Positions 7,232-16,712 are shown, numbered from the stretch's first letter. The stretch is 43,090 nt of DNA from Bacillota bacterium (GCA_014360195.1 JACIXY010000024.1:1-43090), one strand, 5' to 3'. A program made the numbers and translations. Notes: generated by a model from the sequence alone, not told the origin.

Positions 7232-7858
7232 TTATCTCGAGTAAAGCTCGACGATCATGTGCTCCTGAACGGGCACATCGATCTGGTCCCTTGTGGGCAA
7301 GCTGAGGACGGTCGCGCTCAGGCCGTCAGGGTGAAGAGACAGCCACGCGGGCACGGTGCGACCCTCGGCAGCCTCCGCCGCCAGCTTGAACCGCGTAAGC
7401 TCGCGGCTCCCCTCGCGCACAGATACGACATCGCCCGACTCCACGAGATACGACGGTATGCTGAGCTTCTTGCCGTTTACGGCTATGTGGCCGTGCCTCA
7501 CCATCTGTCGTGCCTCGGCCCTGGACGTTGCCAGCCCCATCCGGTACACGACATTATCCAGCCTGGACTCGAGTATCTGAAGGAGCGCCTCGCCCGTGAC
7601 GCCCCGCTTTCTTGAGGCCATCTCAAAGTAGCGCTCGAACTGCCTCTCGAGGACCCCGTATATGCGGCGCAGCTTCTGCTTCTCGCGAAGCTGAATCGCG
7701 TATTCAGACATCTTCTTGCGGCCCTGCCCGTGTTCCCCGGGGGCATACGGCCTGCGATCAACCGCGCATTTCTCGGTGTAACACCTGTCACCTTTCAGGT
7801 ATAGCTTCAAACCTTCACGCCGGCACAGCCTGCACACGGATCCTGTGTACCTGGCCAT
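7232..7858 (-). CDS. rpsD: 30S ribosomal protein S4, zinc-binding form
   Basis: Primary 16S-binding protein that nucleates small-subunit assembly and lines the mRNA entry channel. The 208-aa product starts [16 protein letters not shown], with AGGAGG 10 nt upstream; an in-frame upstream extension was dropped. Cysteines at 9, 12, 26 and 31 form a C-X2-C-X13-C-X4-C zinc site, the C+ type of S4. An S4 RNA-binding domain follows (about 98-160, with [11 protein letters not shown]). It lies between rpsK and rpoA. Confidence 0.98.
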   Translation of the reverse strand: MARYTGSVCRLCRREGLKLYLKGDRCYTEKCAVDRRPYAPGEHGQGRKKMSEYAIQLREKQKLRRIYGVLERQFERYFEMASRKRGVTGEALLQILESRLDNVVYRMGLATSRAEARQMVRHGHIAVNGKKLSIPSYLVESGDVVSVREGSRELTRFKLAAEAAEGRTVPAWLSLHPDGLSATVLSLPTRDQIDVPVQEHMIVELYSR

Positions 7859-7902
7859 TTGAGCTTCCCACCTCCTGATGTTGCTAACACTATCCCGTCC
7901 CA

Positions 7903-8292
7903 TCATACCCTTCTGCGCTTAGGCGGCCGGCACCCGTTGTGAGGGATCGGAGTCACATCGCGGATCATGCTAACCTCAAGCCCGGTGGCCTGGAGCGACC
8001 TGATCGCCGCCTCCCGGCCTGCCCCAGGCCCCTTCACCAGGACCTCCACCTGGCGCATGCCGTGGTCCATGGCCGCACGGGCAGCCGCCTCCGCTGCCAT
8101 TTGCGCGGCGAACGGAGTGCCTTTCCTGGAGCCCTTGAAACCCTGCTTCCCTGCGCTCGACCATGCGATCACAGCGCCCTGAGGATCTGTTATCGTGACG
8201 ATGGTATTGTTAAACGTCGACCGGATGTGCGCAACTCCGCTCTCGACGTTCTTGCGCTCACGCCTTTTCGCTCTGGTCGTCTTCCTGGGCAC
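7903..8292 (-). CDS. rpsK: 30S ribosomal protein S11
   Basis: Small-subunit platform protein near the E-site codon. The 129-aa product has the typical basic N terminus, [12 protein letters not shown] (about 25-36), [11 protein letters not shown] (near 90) and the closing [16 protein letters not shown] block. The start is GTG after AAGGAGAG. It lies 18 bp after rpsM and 44 bp before rpsD, as in other bacteria. Confidence 0.98.
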   Translation of the reverse strand: MPRKTTRAKRRERKNVESGVAHIRSTFNNTIVTITDPQGAVIAWSSAGKQGFKGSRKGTPFAAQMAAEAAARAAMDHGMRQVEVLVKGPGAGREAAIRSLQATGLEVSMIRDVTPIPHNGCRPPKRRRV

Positions 8293-8310
8293 GCCTCATG
8301 CTCTCCTTTC

Positions 8311-8682
8311 TCACTTGGATCTCCTCACACCCACGGTCTTCCTCGGGCCTTTTCGCGTCCGGGCGTTGGTCCTGGTACGCTGGCCCCTGACGGGCAGGCC
8401 TCTCCGATGCCGAAGGCCTCTGTAGGTGCCGATATCGATGAGCCGCTTGATGTTGGCGGCTTGCTCCGCACGTAGTTCGCCTTCGACCTTGTACTCCTTG
8501 TCTATAACCTCCCGCAGGCGCGTGATCTCTTCCTCCGTAAGGTCACGGACTCTCGTATCGGGGTTCACGCCGGTTCTCTCCAGAATCTGTCTGGAAGTCG
8601 TAAGACCCAACCCATATATATAAGTCAGGGCTATCTCGATTCTCTTGTCCCTCGGAAGGTCAACCCCTGCAATCCTGGCCAT
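8311..8682 (-). CDS. rpsM: 30S ribosomal protein S13
   Basis: Head protein forming intersubunit bridges to the large subunit. The 123-aa product starts [14 protein letters not shown] and contains YIYGLG, the helix-two-turn-helix region, and the basic tail block [31 protein letters not shown] precedes the ATG. It follows rpmJ by 20 bp. Confidence 0.98.
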   Translation of the reverse strand: MARIAGVDLPRDKRIEIALTYIYGLGLTTSRQILERTGVNPDTRVRDLTEEEITRLREVIDKEYKVEGELRAEQAANIKRLIDIGTYRGLRHRRGLPVRGQRTRTNARTRKGPRKTVGVRRSK

Positions 8683-8702
8683 TCTTTCATCTCACCTCCA
8701 GC

Positions 8703-8816
8703 CTAACCCTGCCGCTGCTTGTGCTTGGGGTTCTCGCAGATAACCCGGAGGACGCCCTTGCGCTTTACTATCTTGCACTTGTCACATATCTTTTTGACCG
8801 ATGGCCGAACTTTCAT
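8703..8816 (-). CDS. rpmJ: 50S ribosomal protein L36, zinc-binding form
   Basis: A 37-codon gene. The product begins [20 protein letters not shown] and ends NPKHKQRQG. Ligands C11, C14, C27 and H32 form the classic CCCH zinc site, so this is the C+ type. A GGGGGGT ribosome-binding site lies 4 nt before the ATG. It sits between infA and rpsM, its usual place, and the length is exactly that of the family. Confidence 0.98.
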   Translation of the reverse strand: MKVRPSVKKICDKCKIVKRKGVLRVICENPKHKQRQG

Positions 8817-8885
8817 CTCAACCCCCCCTGGCATTCCCGGTTCGTGGCAAGAAGTGCCCCGCCTCCAGGAGATAGCCATGCATCC

Positions 8886-9104
8886 TCACTTGAACCTGTA
8901 AGTTATCCTACCTCGCGTGAGATCGTAGGGCGATAGTTCCACGCTCACCCTGTCCCCCGGCAGGATACGTATGAAGTTCATGCGCATTTTGCCGGACACG
9001 TGAGCAAGCACCCTGTGCCCGTTCTCGAGTTCGACCCGGAACATCGCATTGGGCAGCGCCTCGATGACGGTCCCCTCGACCTCGATGGCATCCTTCTTAC
9101 TCAT
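8886..9104 (-). CDS. infA: Translation initiation factor IF-1
   Basis: OB-fold factor that occupies the A site during initiation. The 72-aa length is exact for the family. It starts [11 protein letters not shown]; an upstream extension of 12 residues was rejected on length. [25 protein letters not shown] and the [10 protein letters not shown](T/V)YR closing motif are present. Its first 8 bp overlap the 3' end of the KOW-protein gene, so the two are probably translationally coupled. The ribosome-binding site is weak (AAGG about 13 nt upstream), which also fits coupling. Confidence 0.98.
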   Translation of the reverse strand: MSKKDAIEVEGTVIEALPNAMFRVELENGHRVLAHVSGKMRMNFIRILPGDRVSVELSPYDLTRGRITYRFK

Positions 9105-9393
9105 GAGACCAGTCCGCCTTCCCGCAGGAATCATTCTCAACTGACCTCAAAGCTTCCCGTACCTCCTCATCGGTAACGCGCGCGCCCGCAAGGATCTTCG
9201 ACCCGACATGGCCGTCCACTTTGCGGGTCCACATGAGATGGCGCACGTTCTTCTTCTTCGGGTTGGACACTCGGCGGTAAGTCCCGTCAACGACCGCGAC
9301 GAACGTATCGTCGATGACGCGCATCACGATGTACCGTCTTCCCCTGTCTCTCCCCGCAATCGACACGACAACCTGACCCGGTCGCATCTCCAC
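9097..9393 (-). CDS. KOW domain RNA-binding protein, L14e-like
   Basis: Small basic protein with one KOW fold: [19 protein letters not shown] near the N terminus, then a [15 protein letters not shown] segment. Such L14e/L27e-like KOW proteins sit between map and infA in many Bacillota, and are thought to bind RNA or ribosomes; the exact role is not established. The start is uncertain. GTG at 9393 has GGGAGGT 10 nt upstream, another GTG lies at 9414, and an ATG two codons after 9393. It overlaps infA by 8 bp and follows map by 23 bp. Confidence 0.85.
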   Translation of the reverse strand: MEMRPGQVVVSIAGRDRGRRYIVMRVIDDTFVAVVDGTYRRVSNPKKKNVRHLMWTRKVDGHVGSKILAGARVTDEEVREALRSVENDSCGKADWSHE

Positions 9394-9416
9394 TTGCGCA
9401 CCGACCTCCCACACGC

Positions 9417-10166
9417 TTAGAGAGCGGTCAGTATCTCAGGCCCGTCTGACGTCACCGCCACAGTGTGCTCGAAGTGAGCTGATAGCGAGCCGTCGCGCGT
9501 GACCACCGTCCAGTTGTCGTCAAGCGTCACAACGTCGAAGCCTCCGGCGTTGACCATGGGCTCAATCGCGAGCGTGGCACCGGGCCTGAGCTCAGGCCCC
9601 GGGTCGTTCCGTATCACGAAGTTCGGGATCCTGGGCTCCTCGTGGACGCTGCGCCCGATGCCGTGGCCCGCGAGCACCCTGACCACGGAGAAACCATGCG
9701 ACTCGACATACTCCTGGATCGCCCTGGAGATGTCAACCACACGTTTCCCCGCGCGGGCCTGCTGGATGCCTTTATAGAGAGACTCCTCAGTTACGCGGAG
9801 AAGGCGCATGGCCTCGTCCGACACCTTCCCTACCGGAAACGTCACCGCGGAATCCCCATGGAAACCGTCCACCATGGCCCCTACATCGACGCTGACGATA
9901 TCGCCCTCGCGCAGGCGCCGGCTACCCGGGATGCCGTGCACAACCTCATCGTTCACCGAGACACACGCGCTCGCAGGAAAGCCATACAGCCCTTTAAAGG
10001 AGGGCGTAGCCCCGCACCCTCTGATGTACTTCTCGGCGAACCTGTCGATCTCCCCTGTCGTGAGGCCCGGCCTGATAAGGCCGGCCAGTTCCTTCAAGAG
10101 CCCTGCGAGCACCCGCCCGGCCTTCCTCATGCTGGCGATCTCCGCAGGGGTCTTACGAATCACCAT
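9417..10166 (-). CDS. map: Methionine aminopeptidase type I
   Basis: Removes the N-terminal Met from nascent proteins; a cytoplasmic two-metal hydrolase. The 249-aa product starts MVIRKTPAEIASMRKAGR and has the five metal ligands D94, D105, H168, E202 and E233, plus substrate-contacting H77. The chosen ATG lies inside the adk 3' end (14-bp overlap), which suggests coupled translation. A longer frame starting within adk was rejected by family alignment. The adk-map-KOW-infA order is typical of Bacillota. Confidence 0.98.
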   Translation of the reverse strand: MVIRKTPAEIASMRKAGRVLAGLLKELAGLIRPGLTTGEIDRFAEKYIRGCGATPSFKGLYGFPASACVSVNDEVVHGIPGSRRLREGDIVSVDVGAMVDGFHGDSAVTFPVGKVSDEAMRLLRVTEESLYKGIQQARAGKRVVDISRAIQEYVESHGFSVVRVLAGHGIGRSVHEEPRIPNFVIRNDPGPELRPGATLAIEPMVNAGGFDVVTLDDNWTVVTRDGSLSAHFEHTVAVTSDGPEILTAL

Positions 10167-10836
10167 CGGAAACACTTTCTTCAACAGCATTGCCTTCTTT
10201 AAGTGCCGATATGATCGACTGCGTGACCTCGTCGATGTCCCGCTCGCCGTCAACGGACACAAGGAGGCCCCTTTGCCGATAGAACTCTATGACTGGCTCG
10301 GTTTCTGCCATGTACACCCTGAGCCGTTCCCGCACCGTCTCTTCCCGGTCGTCGTCGCGCTGGTACAGCTCTCCGCCGCACTTCGGGCACCTTCCCGGCT
10401 CGGAAGGAGGGTTGAACTCGACATGGTACACAGCCCCGCATCGCCTGCACTGTCTCCGCCCCGACAGCCTCCGCACAACCGTCTCGGTGCCTGCCTCGAT
10501 GCTTACAGCAGCATCAAGAGCCGCCCCGAGGTCCCGCAGCACGTCCTCGAGCGCCCGTGCTTGCACGAGGTTCCGGGGAAATCCGTCCAGGATGAAGCCT
10601 GATGAAACACCCGGGCGACTGAGTCTCTCCCTGACCAGCCCGATGGTGATGTCGTCCGGCACCAGCTTACCGGCGTCCATGTACTTCTGGGCCTCCATGC
10701 CGAGGGGCGTCTTCTGCGAAAGCGCCTCCCGGAACATCTCACCAGTGGAGACGTGCGGGACGCCGAAGCGCAAGCCAAGCCTCGCGGCCTGCGTGCCCTT
10801 GCCAACCCCCGGTGGGCCCAGTAACACAAGGCGCAT
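10153..10836 (-). CDS. adk: Adenylate kinase, zinc LID form
   Basis: Catalyses ATP + AMP to 2 ADP. The 227-aa product has P-loop GPPGVGKGT (7-15), TGEMFREA and DGFPRN motifs, and a long-type LID whose cysteines 130, 133, 150 and 153 form a structural zinc site usual in Gram-positives. The ATG, 10 nt after GGGGAGG, is preferred over a TTG two codons upstream. The C terminus (NAVEESVSDGDS) overlaps the map start. It lies 21 bp after secY. Confidence 0.98.
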   Translation of the reverse strand: MRLVLLGPPGVGKGTQAARLGLRFGVPHVSTGEMFREALSQKTPLGMEAQKYMDAGKLVPDDITIGLVRERLSRPGVSSGFILDGFPRNLVQARALEDVLRDLGAALDAAVSIEAGTETVVRRLSGRRQCRRCGAVYHVEFNPPSEPGRCPKCGGELYQRDDDREETVRERLRVYMAETEPVIEFYRQRGLLVSVDGERDIDEVTQSIISALKEGNAVEESVSDGDS

Positions 10837-10857
10837 CGTCAAAACGCCTCCCCTGCC

Positions 10858-12108
10858 TTACTTCATGAAGCCCTCATACTGCCTCATCAGGAGGTTTGCC
10901 TCGATCTGCTTCATCGTGTCGAGCGCCACGCCCACCACGATGAGCAGAGCCGTGCCTCCGAAGTAGATGGTGCTGAGCCGCGTGAGGCTCGTCATGATGT
11001 TGGGCAGCACCGCGACAACAGCGAGGAACAGCCCGCCCACCAGCGTTATCCTGGTGAGCACCCGGTCAAGGTACTCGGCCGTCGGCCTCCCCGGCCTGAG
11101 GCCCGGAATGAACCCTCCGTACTTCTTCATGTTGTTCGCGACTTCCGTCACGTTGAACGTGATCGCCGTATAGAAGTACGTGAATGCGACAACCAGCACC
11201 GCGTAAAGGATCATGTACGAGACGCTGTCGCCTCGCAGCCAGTCCATGAGAAACCCGAGCCTGGGAACAAACTGGGCGATGGTGAGCGGAAACGTCAGAA
11301 GCGACGAAGCAAAAATGACCGGTATCACACCCGCCTGGTTCACGCGGAGCGGGATATGGGTGGTCTGTCCGCCGTAAACCCGCCTTCCGACGACCCTCTT
11401 CGCGTACTGAACCGGGATCCTCCTCGCGCCGAGCGTGATCCATATGACGCCCACGATCGACGCAAGCCCGAGCACGAGAAACAGCACCACGTTGAGAGGG
11501 CTGATGCCGCCCCTGCCGATGCTGATAGCCGTCGTATGCACCCCGGCCGGAAGCCTCGCTATGATGCCGGTGAAGATTATGAGCGAGATCCCGTTTCCGA
11601 TGCCGTGCTCCGAGATCTTCTCGCCAAGCCACATCAGGAACGACGTGCCGGCAGTCAGGGTGACCACGATGAGCAGCACAGGGAGGATGCCGGGGTCCTC
11701 AACCGCGCCCCGTATCCCCATGGTGATCCCGAGTGCCTGGATGACACCCAGCACTACCGTGCCGTACCTGGTCCACTGGGCGATCTTGCGCCTTCCCTCG
11801 ATGCCTTCCTTAGAAAGCTCCTCCAGGCTCGGAATGACGATGGTGAGCAACTGGAGAATGATGGAGGCCGTGATGTACGGGTTCACGCCCATCGCGAATA
11901 CCGTGAACCTCCGCAGGGCTCCACCCGAGAAGAGATCGAGGAACTGGAAAAGACCTGTCTCGCCGTAGGTCTCGATCAACCTGGCCACGTTGACGCCTGG
12001 AACCGGGATGAACGAGCCGATCCTGAACACCGCGAGCAGAAGCGCGGTGTAGAAGATTTTCTTCCTCAGGTCAGGGATCCTGAAGGCGCTCGCAAGTGCT
12101 CCCAGCAA
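10858..12108 (-). CDS. secY: Preprotein translocase subunit SecY
   Basis: Channel subunit of the Sec translocon in the cytoplasmic membrane; partner SecE is encoded at 38949-39149. The 416-aa product has about ten hydrophobic segments, with FIPVPGV near 33, GVNPYITASIILQLL in TM2 (plug and lateral gate region) and the late cytoplasmic loop KKYGGFIPGLRPGRPT. The TTG start is 7 nt after GAGGTG. It directly follows rplO (1-bp gap), as in the spc operon. Confidence 0.98.
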   Translation of the reverse strand: MLGALASAFRIPDLRKKIFYTALLLAVFRIGSFIPVPGVNVARLIETYGETGLFQFLDLFSGGALRRFTVFAMGVNPYITASIILQLLTIVIPSLEELSKEGIEGRRKIAQWTRYGTVVLGVIQALGITMGIRGAVEDPGILPVLLIVVTLTAGTSFLMWLGEKISEHGIGNGISLIIFTGIIARLPAGVHTTAISIGRGGISPLNVVLFLVLGLASIVGVIWITLGARRIPVQYAKRVVGRRVYGGQTTHIPLRVNQAGVIPVIFASSLLTFPLTIAQFVPRLGFLMDWLRGDSVSYMILYAVLVVAFTYFYTAITFNVTEVANNMKKYGGFIPGLRPGRPTAEYLDRVLTRITLVGGLFLAVVAVLPNIMTSLTRLSTIYFGGTALLIVVGVALDTMKQIEANLLMRQYEGFMK

Positions 12109-12109
12109 C

Positions 12110-12550
12110 CTATATCACCTCAACTTTACCGCCCGCTTGCTCGATTTTCTCCCGCGCGGAGCGTGTGAAGGCGTGGGCCCTCACGGTGAGCGGGCGGGTT
12201 ATCTCCCCGTTGCCCAGTATCTTCACGCGGTCCGAAGCTCGCTTTATTATACCAGACTTCCTGAGGTCCTCGGGCGAGACTTGCGCCCCTTCTTCAAACC
12301 TGTTAAGGTCCGCGAGCTTAACCTCGGCGAAGTCTTCTCTGAAGCGGTTCGTGAAGCCCCGCTTCGGAACCCTTCGGACGAGCGGCATCTGGCCGCCTTC
12401 GAACATTGCACCCTTGGCGCCACCAGAGCGGGCTTTTTGACCTTTATGGCCTCTTCCTGCGGTCTTGCCGTGACCGCTTCCGATTCCCCTGCCCACCCTC
12501 TTGAGGTGATGACGGGCGCCTTCGGGCGGTGCAAGTTCTTCGAGCCTCAA
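12110..12550 (-). CDS. rplO: 50S ribosomal protein L15
   Basis: Late-assembly large-subunit protein. TTG at 12550 is chosen because AAGGAGG lies 8 nt upstream and the product [14 protein letters not shown] then aligns with the family start. The GTG three codons earlier overlaps the ribosome-binding site. Gly/Lys-rich N-terminal half ([19 protein letters not shown]), then [12 protein letters not shown], and a folded C-terminal half ending AGGKVEVI; 146 aa. It lies 13 bp after rpmD. Confidence 0.97.
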   Translation of the reverse strand: MRLEELAPPEGARHHLKRVGRGIGSGHGKTAGRGHKGQKARSGGAKGAMFEGGQMPLVRRVPKRGFTNRFREDFAEVKLADLNRFEEGAQVSPEDLRKSGIIKRASDRVKILGNGEITRPLTVRAHAFTRSAREKIEQAGGKVEVI

Positions 12551-12563
12551 CTTTGCCACCTCC

Positions 12564-12743
12564 TTACTCTGTGACTTCCTCCACGTCTACCAGATGATCG
12601 ACTCTCCGCACCATCCCCCGGACCTGAGGGTTATCCGGAAGGACGACGGCCTTGTTCAGCCTCGTGAGGCCGAGGGCCCGCACGGTTGCCCTCTGCACCT
12701 TCGGGACACCTATCGTGCTGTGTTTCAGCGTGATCTTCAACAT
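12564..12743 (-). CDS. rpmD: 50S ribosomal protein L30
   Basis: Small large-subunit protein of 59 aa, exactly the bacterial length. It begins [12 protein letters not shown] and has the ALGL(T/K)RLNK and VRGMVRRV(D/N)HLV motifs. A GTG-initiated frame 16 residues longer exists but lacks family support. The ribosome-binding site is weak (AAGGCGGCGAAG). It lies between rpsE and rplO as in the spc operon. Confidence 0.97.
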   Translation of the reverse strand: MLKITLKHSTIGVPKVQRATVRALGLTRLNKAVVLPDNPQVRGMVRRVDHLVDVEEVTE

Positions 12744-12803
12744 CTTCGCCGCCTTGCCGGCATCGTTCGCGCCCAAGGACACCCGACACACCCCCTCGTT
12801 TCG

Positions 12804-13295
12804 CTAAAGCAGATCCGATACGGACTTCCCACGCAAGCGGGCCACGTCCTCGGCTCTCCTGAGGGACTTGAGCCCCTTCACAGTGGCGCCCACCATGTTA
12901 AAGGGGTTGGACGATCCCAGGGACTTGGTCAGGATGTCCTTTACGCCGGCAAGCTCCAGGACGGCCCTCACGGGACCGCCGGCTATCACGCCCGTGCCGG
13001 GTGCCGCGGGCTTCAGGAGGACCTTGCCCGCACCGAACTCTCCAATGATCTCGTGGGGGATCGTCGTCCCCACCACCGGGACATCAAACATGTTCTTGCG
13101 GGCCTCTTCAACGCCCTTGCGTATCGCTTCGGATACCTCCGACGCCTTGCCTATCCCCGTGCCCACGTGCCCGTTCTCGTCGCCCACCACGACGAGGGCA
13201 CGAAAGCTCCGGGTGCGGCCGCCCTTGGTTGTCTTGGCTACGGGGTCAATGCTGACAACCTTCTCCTTAAGCTCCTGGCTTTCAAACTCCATCAT
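12804..13295 (-). CDS. rpsE: 30S ribosomal protein S5
   Basis: Small-subunit protein involved in decoding fidelity and mRNA unwinding. The 163-aa product has the double-stranded-RNA-binding fold start [16 protein letters not shown](T/I)RSF, then [10 protein letters not shown](S/G)EV, and the C-terminal [12 protein letters not shown] and SNPFNMV motifs. It lies between rplR (25 bp) and rpmD. Confidence 0.98.
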   Translation of the reverse strand: MMEFESQELKEKVVSIDPVAKTTKGGRTRSFRALVVVGDENGHVGTGIGKASEVSEAIRKGVEEARKNMFDVPVVGTTIPHEIIGEFGAGKVLLKPAAPGTGVIAGGPVRAVLELAGVKDILTKSLGSSNPFNMVGATVKGLKSLRRAEDVARLRGKSVSDLL

Positions 13296-13320
13296 CGTCT
13301 TTCACCAACTCCCCCGGACG

Positions 13321-13689
13321 CTAGAACTCAAGTCCGCTTTCGCGCGCGCCCTCGGCCACCGCGGCAACCCTGCCATGGAACAGGTTGCCCCCACGGTCGA
13401 ACACCACCCTCTTGATGCCCTTCGCCTGCGCGCGCTGACCGATGATCTTGCCCACCAAGCGCGCGGCCTCCACATTGCCCCCGTTCTTGACCTGTGCCCT
13501 CACCTCGGGGTCAAGGCTCGATGCAAATGCGAGAGTGGTCCCTGTCTCGTCGTTGATAACCTGGGCATAGATATGCCTCAGGGTTCTCGCTACGGAGAGC
13601 CTGGGAACCTCGGACGTGCCGGACACTTTCTTCCTTATCCGCAAGTGCCGCCTGGCTCGCGCGAGCTTTCTATCCTTGCGCTTGAACAT
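13321..13689 (-). CDS. rplR: 50S ribosomal protein L18
   Basis: Binds 5S rRNA in the central protuberance. The 122-aa product has a basic N terminus ([20 protein letters not shown]), then [14 protein letters not shown](V/L)I, the VGKIIGQRA segment and [12 protein letters not shown] near the end. Length is normal. It is 29 bp after rplF. Confidence 0.98.
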   Translation of the reverse strand: MFKRKDRKLARARRHLRIRKKVSGTSEVPRLSVARTLRHIYAQVINDETGTTLAFASSLDPEVRAQVKNGGNVEAARLVGKIIGQRAQAKGIKRVVFDRGGNLFHGRVAAVAEGARESGLEF

Positions 13690-13718
13690 AGCTCATCCTC
13701 ACCTTCCCTGCCTCGAGC

Positions 13719-14276
13719 CTACTTCTTCCCGCCTGCAGCCGCTTTGCCGGCCTTGCCCGCCTTCCTGCGGACGTGCTCACCTTCATACATGATCCCCTTG
13801 CCCTTGTAAGGCTCAGGCGGCCGCACGGCCCGGATATTCGCAGCAGTCTGGCCGACAAGCTCCTTGTCTATACCCTTCACCACGATCTTCGTGGGAAGCG
13901 GGACCTCTATCTCAAGGCCCTCGACCGGCTCTATCTCGACAGGGTGCGAGAATCCTATGCTCAGCACCAGCTTCCTGCCCTGTTTGGCCGCCTTGTACCC
14001 GGTGCCCGAGATGACGAGCGACTTCTCGTAACCTTCGGTAACGCCCTTGACCATGTTTGCCACGAGCGTCCTTGTCAGGCCATGCAGAGCCCTGTGCTCC
14101 TTGTCGTCGCTGGGCCGCTCCACCACGATCTTGTCGCCTTGCAGGGAGACCTTCATGTCCTTGGCAACATCCCTCTGGAGCTTTCCTTTGGGTCCCTTGA
14201 CTACAACGGTGTTACCCGAAATCTCTACTTCAACGCCTTTCGGCACTGGTATCGGCATTCTCCCGATCCGGGACAT
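13719..14276 (-). CDS. rplF: 50S ribosomal protein L6
   Basis: Large-subunit protein near the factor-binding site. The 185-aa product starts [17 protein letters not shown] and has two tandem L6 folds. The C-terminal block [14 protein letters not shown](I)[10 protein letters not shown](A)GK is diagnostic. A short Lys/Ala tail follows. The gene is 69 bp after rpsH. Confidence 0.98.
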   Translation of the reverse strand: MSRIGRMPIPVPKGVEVEISGNTVVVKGPKGKLQRDVAKDMKVSLQGDKIVVERPSDDKEHRALHGLTRTLVANMVKGVTEGYEKSLVISGTGYKAAKQGRKLVLSIGFSHPVEIEPVEGLEIEVPLPTKIVVKGIDKELVGQTAANIRAVRPPEPYKGKGIMYEGEHVRRKAGKAGKAAAGGKK

Positions 14277-14345
14277 CGTTTCACCCCCTCACAACCTGCC
14301 CGAGAGCCTCCCGGCGCCACCCTCTGCGGCCCCGCCGGGCCCGTC

Positions 14346-14744
14346 TCACCAGACATAGCAGATGACTTCGCCGCCCACGCCCTCCTTGCGGGCCTTTCTG
14401 TCAGCCATGATGCCCTTGGGCGTCGAAATAACCGCGATCCCGAGACCCCCGAGGACCCTGGGAAGCTCGTCTTTCCCCGCGTAAACCCGCAGCCCGGGCT
14501 TGCTTATTCTTTTCAGGCCGGTAATGACCCTCTGCTTGTTGGGACCGTACTTGAGGTAGATGCGGAGCACCCCCTGCTTGCGGTCGCCTATGACCTCAAA
14601 GTCCCTGATGAATCCCTCTTCCTTGAGGATCTTCGCAATTTCGCGCTTCACCCGCGAGGAGGGGACTTCAACGACGTCCCTTGCCACGGTATTGGCATTC
14701 CGGATCCTCGTCAGCATGTCAGCGATGGGGTCCGTCGTTACCAT
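14346..14744 (-). CDS. rpsH: 30S ribosomal protein S8
   Basis: Primary 16S-binding protein of the central domain. The 132-aa product starts [17 protein letters not shown] and has the family ending GGEVICYVW and the central [10 protein letters not shown] motif. GGAGGAGG precedes the ATG. It is 43 bp after rpsN. Confidence 0.98.
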   Translation of the reverse strand: MVTTDPIADMLTRIRNANTVARDVVEVPSSRVKREIAKILKEEGFIRDFEVIGDRKQGVLRIYLKYGPNKQRVITGLKRISKPGLRVYAGKDELPRVLGGLGIAVISTPKGIMADRKARKEGVGGEVICYVW

Positions 14745-14787
14745 TCACATCGACCTCCTCCACTTGCAGGCCTGCCCGGTGAACCTG

Positions 14788-14973
14788 TCACCAGCTCGCC
14801 TTGGTCACGCCGGGGATTTCTCCCCGGAGAGCGAGCCTGCGGAAACAGATCCTGCACATGTCGAACTTCCTCATGTACGCCCTCGGCCGCCCGCAAATGG
14901 GACACCTGTGGTACGCCCTGACGCGGAACTTCGGCGGCCGCTTCTGCTTTGCGATCAGGCTTTTCTTTGCCAA
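14788..14973 (-). CDS. rpsN: 30S ribosomal protein S14 type Z
   Basis: Zinc-ribbon S14 of the small-subunit head, 61 aa. TTG at 14973 is chosen because GGAGGG lies 6 nt upstream and [16 protein letters not shown] then matches the family start. An ATG two codons earlier abuts the ribosome-binding site. C-X2-C (RCPICGRP) and C-X2-C (MCRICFR) form the zinc site, and the product ends [11 protein letters not shown]. It lies between rplE and rpsH. Confidence 0.97.
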   Translation of the reverse strand: MAKKSLIAKQKRPPKFRVRAYHRCPICGRPRAYMRKFDMCRICFRRLALRGEIPGVTKASW

Positions 14974-15008
14974 AGCCATCCCTCCACTAGAGTGCTCAAG
15001 TCATCTCC

Positions 15009-15058
15009 ATGTATCTTCATCCTGCGCCATGTATCGTCATCCTGCGCCATCCTGCGCC
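15009..15058. repeat. 20-bp tandem repeat in rplE-rpsN gap
   Basis: ATGTATCTTCATCCTGCGCC and ATGTATCGTCATCCTGCGCC lie head to tail (15009-15028, 15029-15048), followed by a half copy ATCCTGCGCC. Just beyond, ATCCTGGTCCG and ATGCTGGTCCG form a second short tandem. Non-coding. Confidence 0.85.
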
Positions 15059-15107
15059 GCCGGTCCCATCCTGGTCCGATGCTGGTCCGGCGCGCCGCGC
15101 CGCTTTC

Positions 15108-15650
15108 CTACCTTCTGAAAGGCATCCCCATAGCCTTCAGGAGCTCATAGGCCTCCTCGTCGGTTTTCGCCGTCGTGACGATGGTGATGTCCATGCCCCT
15201 TATCTTGTCAACCTTGTCGTACACTATCTCCGGAAAGATGAGCTGCTCCTTGATCCCCAGGGAGTAGTTCCCCCTTCCATCGAATCCATCAGGGGAAACC
15301 CCTCGAAAGTCGCGAATCCTGGGAAGAGCCACGTTGAACAGCTTGTCAAGGAAATGGTACATCCTCTCTCCCCGGAGAGTAACTTTGCACCCTATCGGGA
15401 CCCCCGCCCTCAGCTTGAAGGCGGCTATGGATTTCTTCGCGCGAGTTATGAGGGGCTTTTGTCCCGATATCGCCGCAAGATCCGCCACCGCTGAGTCGAG
15501 CATCTTGGGGTCTGCGACAGCATCGCTGACCCCCATGTTCACGACAACCTTCTCGACCCTGGGGATCTGCATGACACTCTTGTAGCCAAACTTCTCGCGG
15601 AGGGCAGGTGCAACTTCCTTCAGGTATTTTTCCTTGAGCCGCGCCGCCAC
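15108..15650 (-). CDS. rplE: 50S ribosomal protein L5
   Basis: 5S rRNA-binding protein contacting P-site tRNA. The 180-aa product has RLKEKY at the start, [18 protein letters not shown] (about 27-44), the [14 protein letters not shown] block and the closing [21 protein letters not shown](T)AKTDEEA segment. GTG start after GGGGGTG. A 134-bp gap with tandem repeats separates it from rpsN downstream. Confidence 0.98.
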   Translation of the reverse strand: MAARLKEKYLKEVAPALREKFGYKSVMQIPRVEKVVVNMGVSDAVADPKMLDSAVADLAAISGQKPLITRAKKSIAAFKLRAGVPIGCKVTLRGERMYHFLDKLFNVALPRIRDFRGVSPDGFDGRGNYSLGIKEQLIFPEIVYDKVDKIRGMDITIVTTAKTDEEAYELLKAMGMPFRR

Positions 15651-15670
15651 TTGCCGTCACCCCCGATGTC

Positions 15671-16000
15671 CTACTTGTCTATCTCGCGCCCGCACTCCTT
15701 GCACACCCGTACGTGCTCGCCGTCCTCCGCGGTGCGCCTCGCCACCCGCGTGGGCCTGCTGCACTTGGGGCAAACAACCATAACCTTCGCCAGGGGCACG
15801 GGCTCCGCTTTCTCGATGACGCCCCCCTGGGGAACCAGGCGCGTCGGCCTCGTGTGGCGCTTGACCACGTTGACGCCCTCCACCAGCACGCGTCCTTCCG
15901 CGGGAAGCACCCGCAGGACCTTACCCTTCTTGTCCTTGTCCTTGCCTGACAGGACGATAACCATGTCGCCCTTCTTCACGTGAGGTTTTATCCGGCTCAA
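15671..16000 (-). CDS. rplX: 50S ribosomal protein L24, four-cysteine form
   Basis: Assembly initiator with an N-terminal KOW motif ([20 protein letters not shown], about 8-27). The 109-aa product adds a C-terminal ribbon with CPKC and CKEC pairs that can bind zinc, a form found in some Bacillota and thermophiles. TTG start 8 nt after AGGAGG. It lies between rplN and rplE. Confidence 0.97.
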   Translation of the reverse strand: MSRIKPHVKKGDMVIVLSGKDKDKKGKVLRVLPAEGRVLVEGVNVVKRHTRPTRLVPQGGVIEKAEPVPLAKVMVVCPKCSRPTRVARRTAEDGEHVRVCKECGREIDK

Positions 16001-16021
16001 AGCGCCCGCCTCCTTGTGGCC

Positions 16022-16390
16022 CTACAGCACTTCAGGGGCGAGAGAGACTATCTTCATGAAGTCCTTGTCCCGCAGCTCTCTCGCAACGGGACCGAAGATC
16101 CTGGTGCCCCTGGGATTGTTCTGATCGTTAATGATCACCGCGGCGTTCTCATCGAACTTGATGTACGATCCGTCGGGGCGGGGGATCTCCTTCTTCGTCC
16201 GGACTATCACTGCCCTCACAACCTCGCCCTTCTTGACCACGCCCCCGGGCGCGGCCTCCTTGACGCTCGCTATGATGACGTCACCGATGCTGGCAAATTT
16301 CCTGTTTCCGCCCCCAAGCACCCGTATGCACATGATCTTCTTGCCGCCGGTGTTATCCGCAACAGAAAGCACAGTCTGCGGTTGAATCAT
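16022..16390 (-). CDS. rplN: 50S ribosomal protein L14
   Basis: Large-subunit interface protein. Exactly 122 aa, starting [18 protein letters not shown]; a longer frame upstream was rejected. [11 protein letters not shown], the [16 protein letters not shown] block and the closing [19 protein letters not shown] are diagnostic. GGAGGG lies 8 nt before the ATG. Confidence 0.98.
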   Translation of the reverse strand: MIQPQTVLSVADNTGGKKIMCIRVLGGGNRKFASIGDVIIASVKEAAPGGVVKKGEVVRAVIVRTKKEIPRPDGSYIKFDENAAVIINDQNNPRGTRIFGPVARELRDKDFMKIVSLAPEVL

Positions 16391-16454
16391 CTCGCCTACC
16401 CTCCTCGACAAAGGGCGCCGGCCGCACCCGGCCGGGGGCCTTGAGTGCGCACCG

Positions 16455-16712
16455 CTACTTCGCCCTTTCCACGATCTCCACAACGCGCCACCTCTTGCGT
16501 CTGCTGAGGGGCCTGGTCTCCATGAGCCGCACCTTGTCGCCGACCTTCGCCTGGTTTTCCTCGTCGTGGGCCATGAATTTCGTGGTCCTCTTTATCGTCC
16601 GCTTGTACAGCGGATGCCTGATGGTCCGCTCCACGGCGACCACGACCGTCTTATCCATTCTGTCGCTCACGACGGTGCCTACGCGAACCTTGCGCATACC
16701 CCGGTCATCCAC
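16455..16712 (-). CDS. rpsQ: 30S ribosomal protein S17
   Basis: Primary 16S-binding OB-fold protein, 85 aa. The GTG at 16712 has AAGGAGGG 7 nt upstream and gives [20 protein letters not shown], close to the family start. An upstream ATG at 16745 lies inside the rpmC 3' end. [21 protein letters not shown] and [13 protein letters not shown] are typical. It lies between rpmC and rplN. Confidence 0.96.
   Translation of the reverse strand: MDDRGMRKVRVGTVVSDRMDKTVVVAVERTIRHPLYKRTIKRTTKFMAHDEENQAKVGDKVRLMETRPLSRRKRWRVVEIVERAK

Noticed and set aside
10166-10262. N-terminal extension of map
   Set aside because: It lies in the adk coding region, and family alignment and length support the ATG at 10166.
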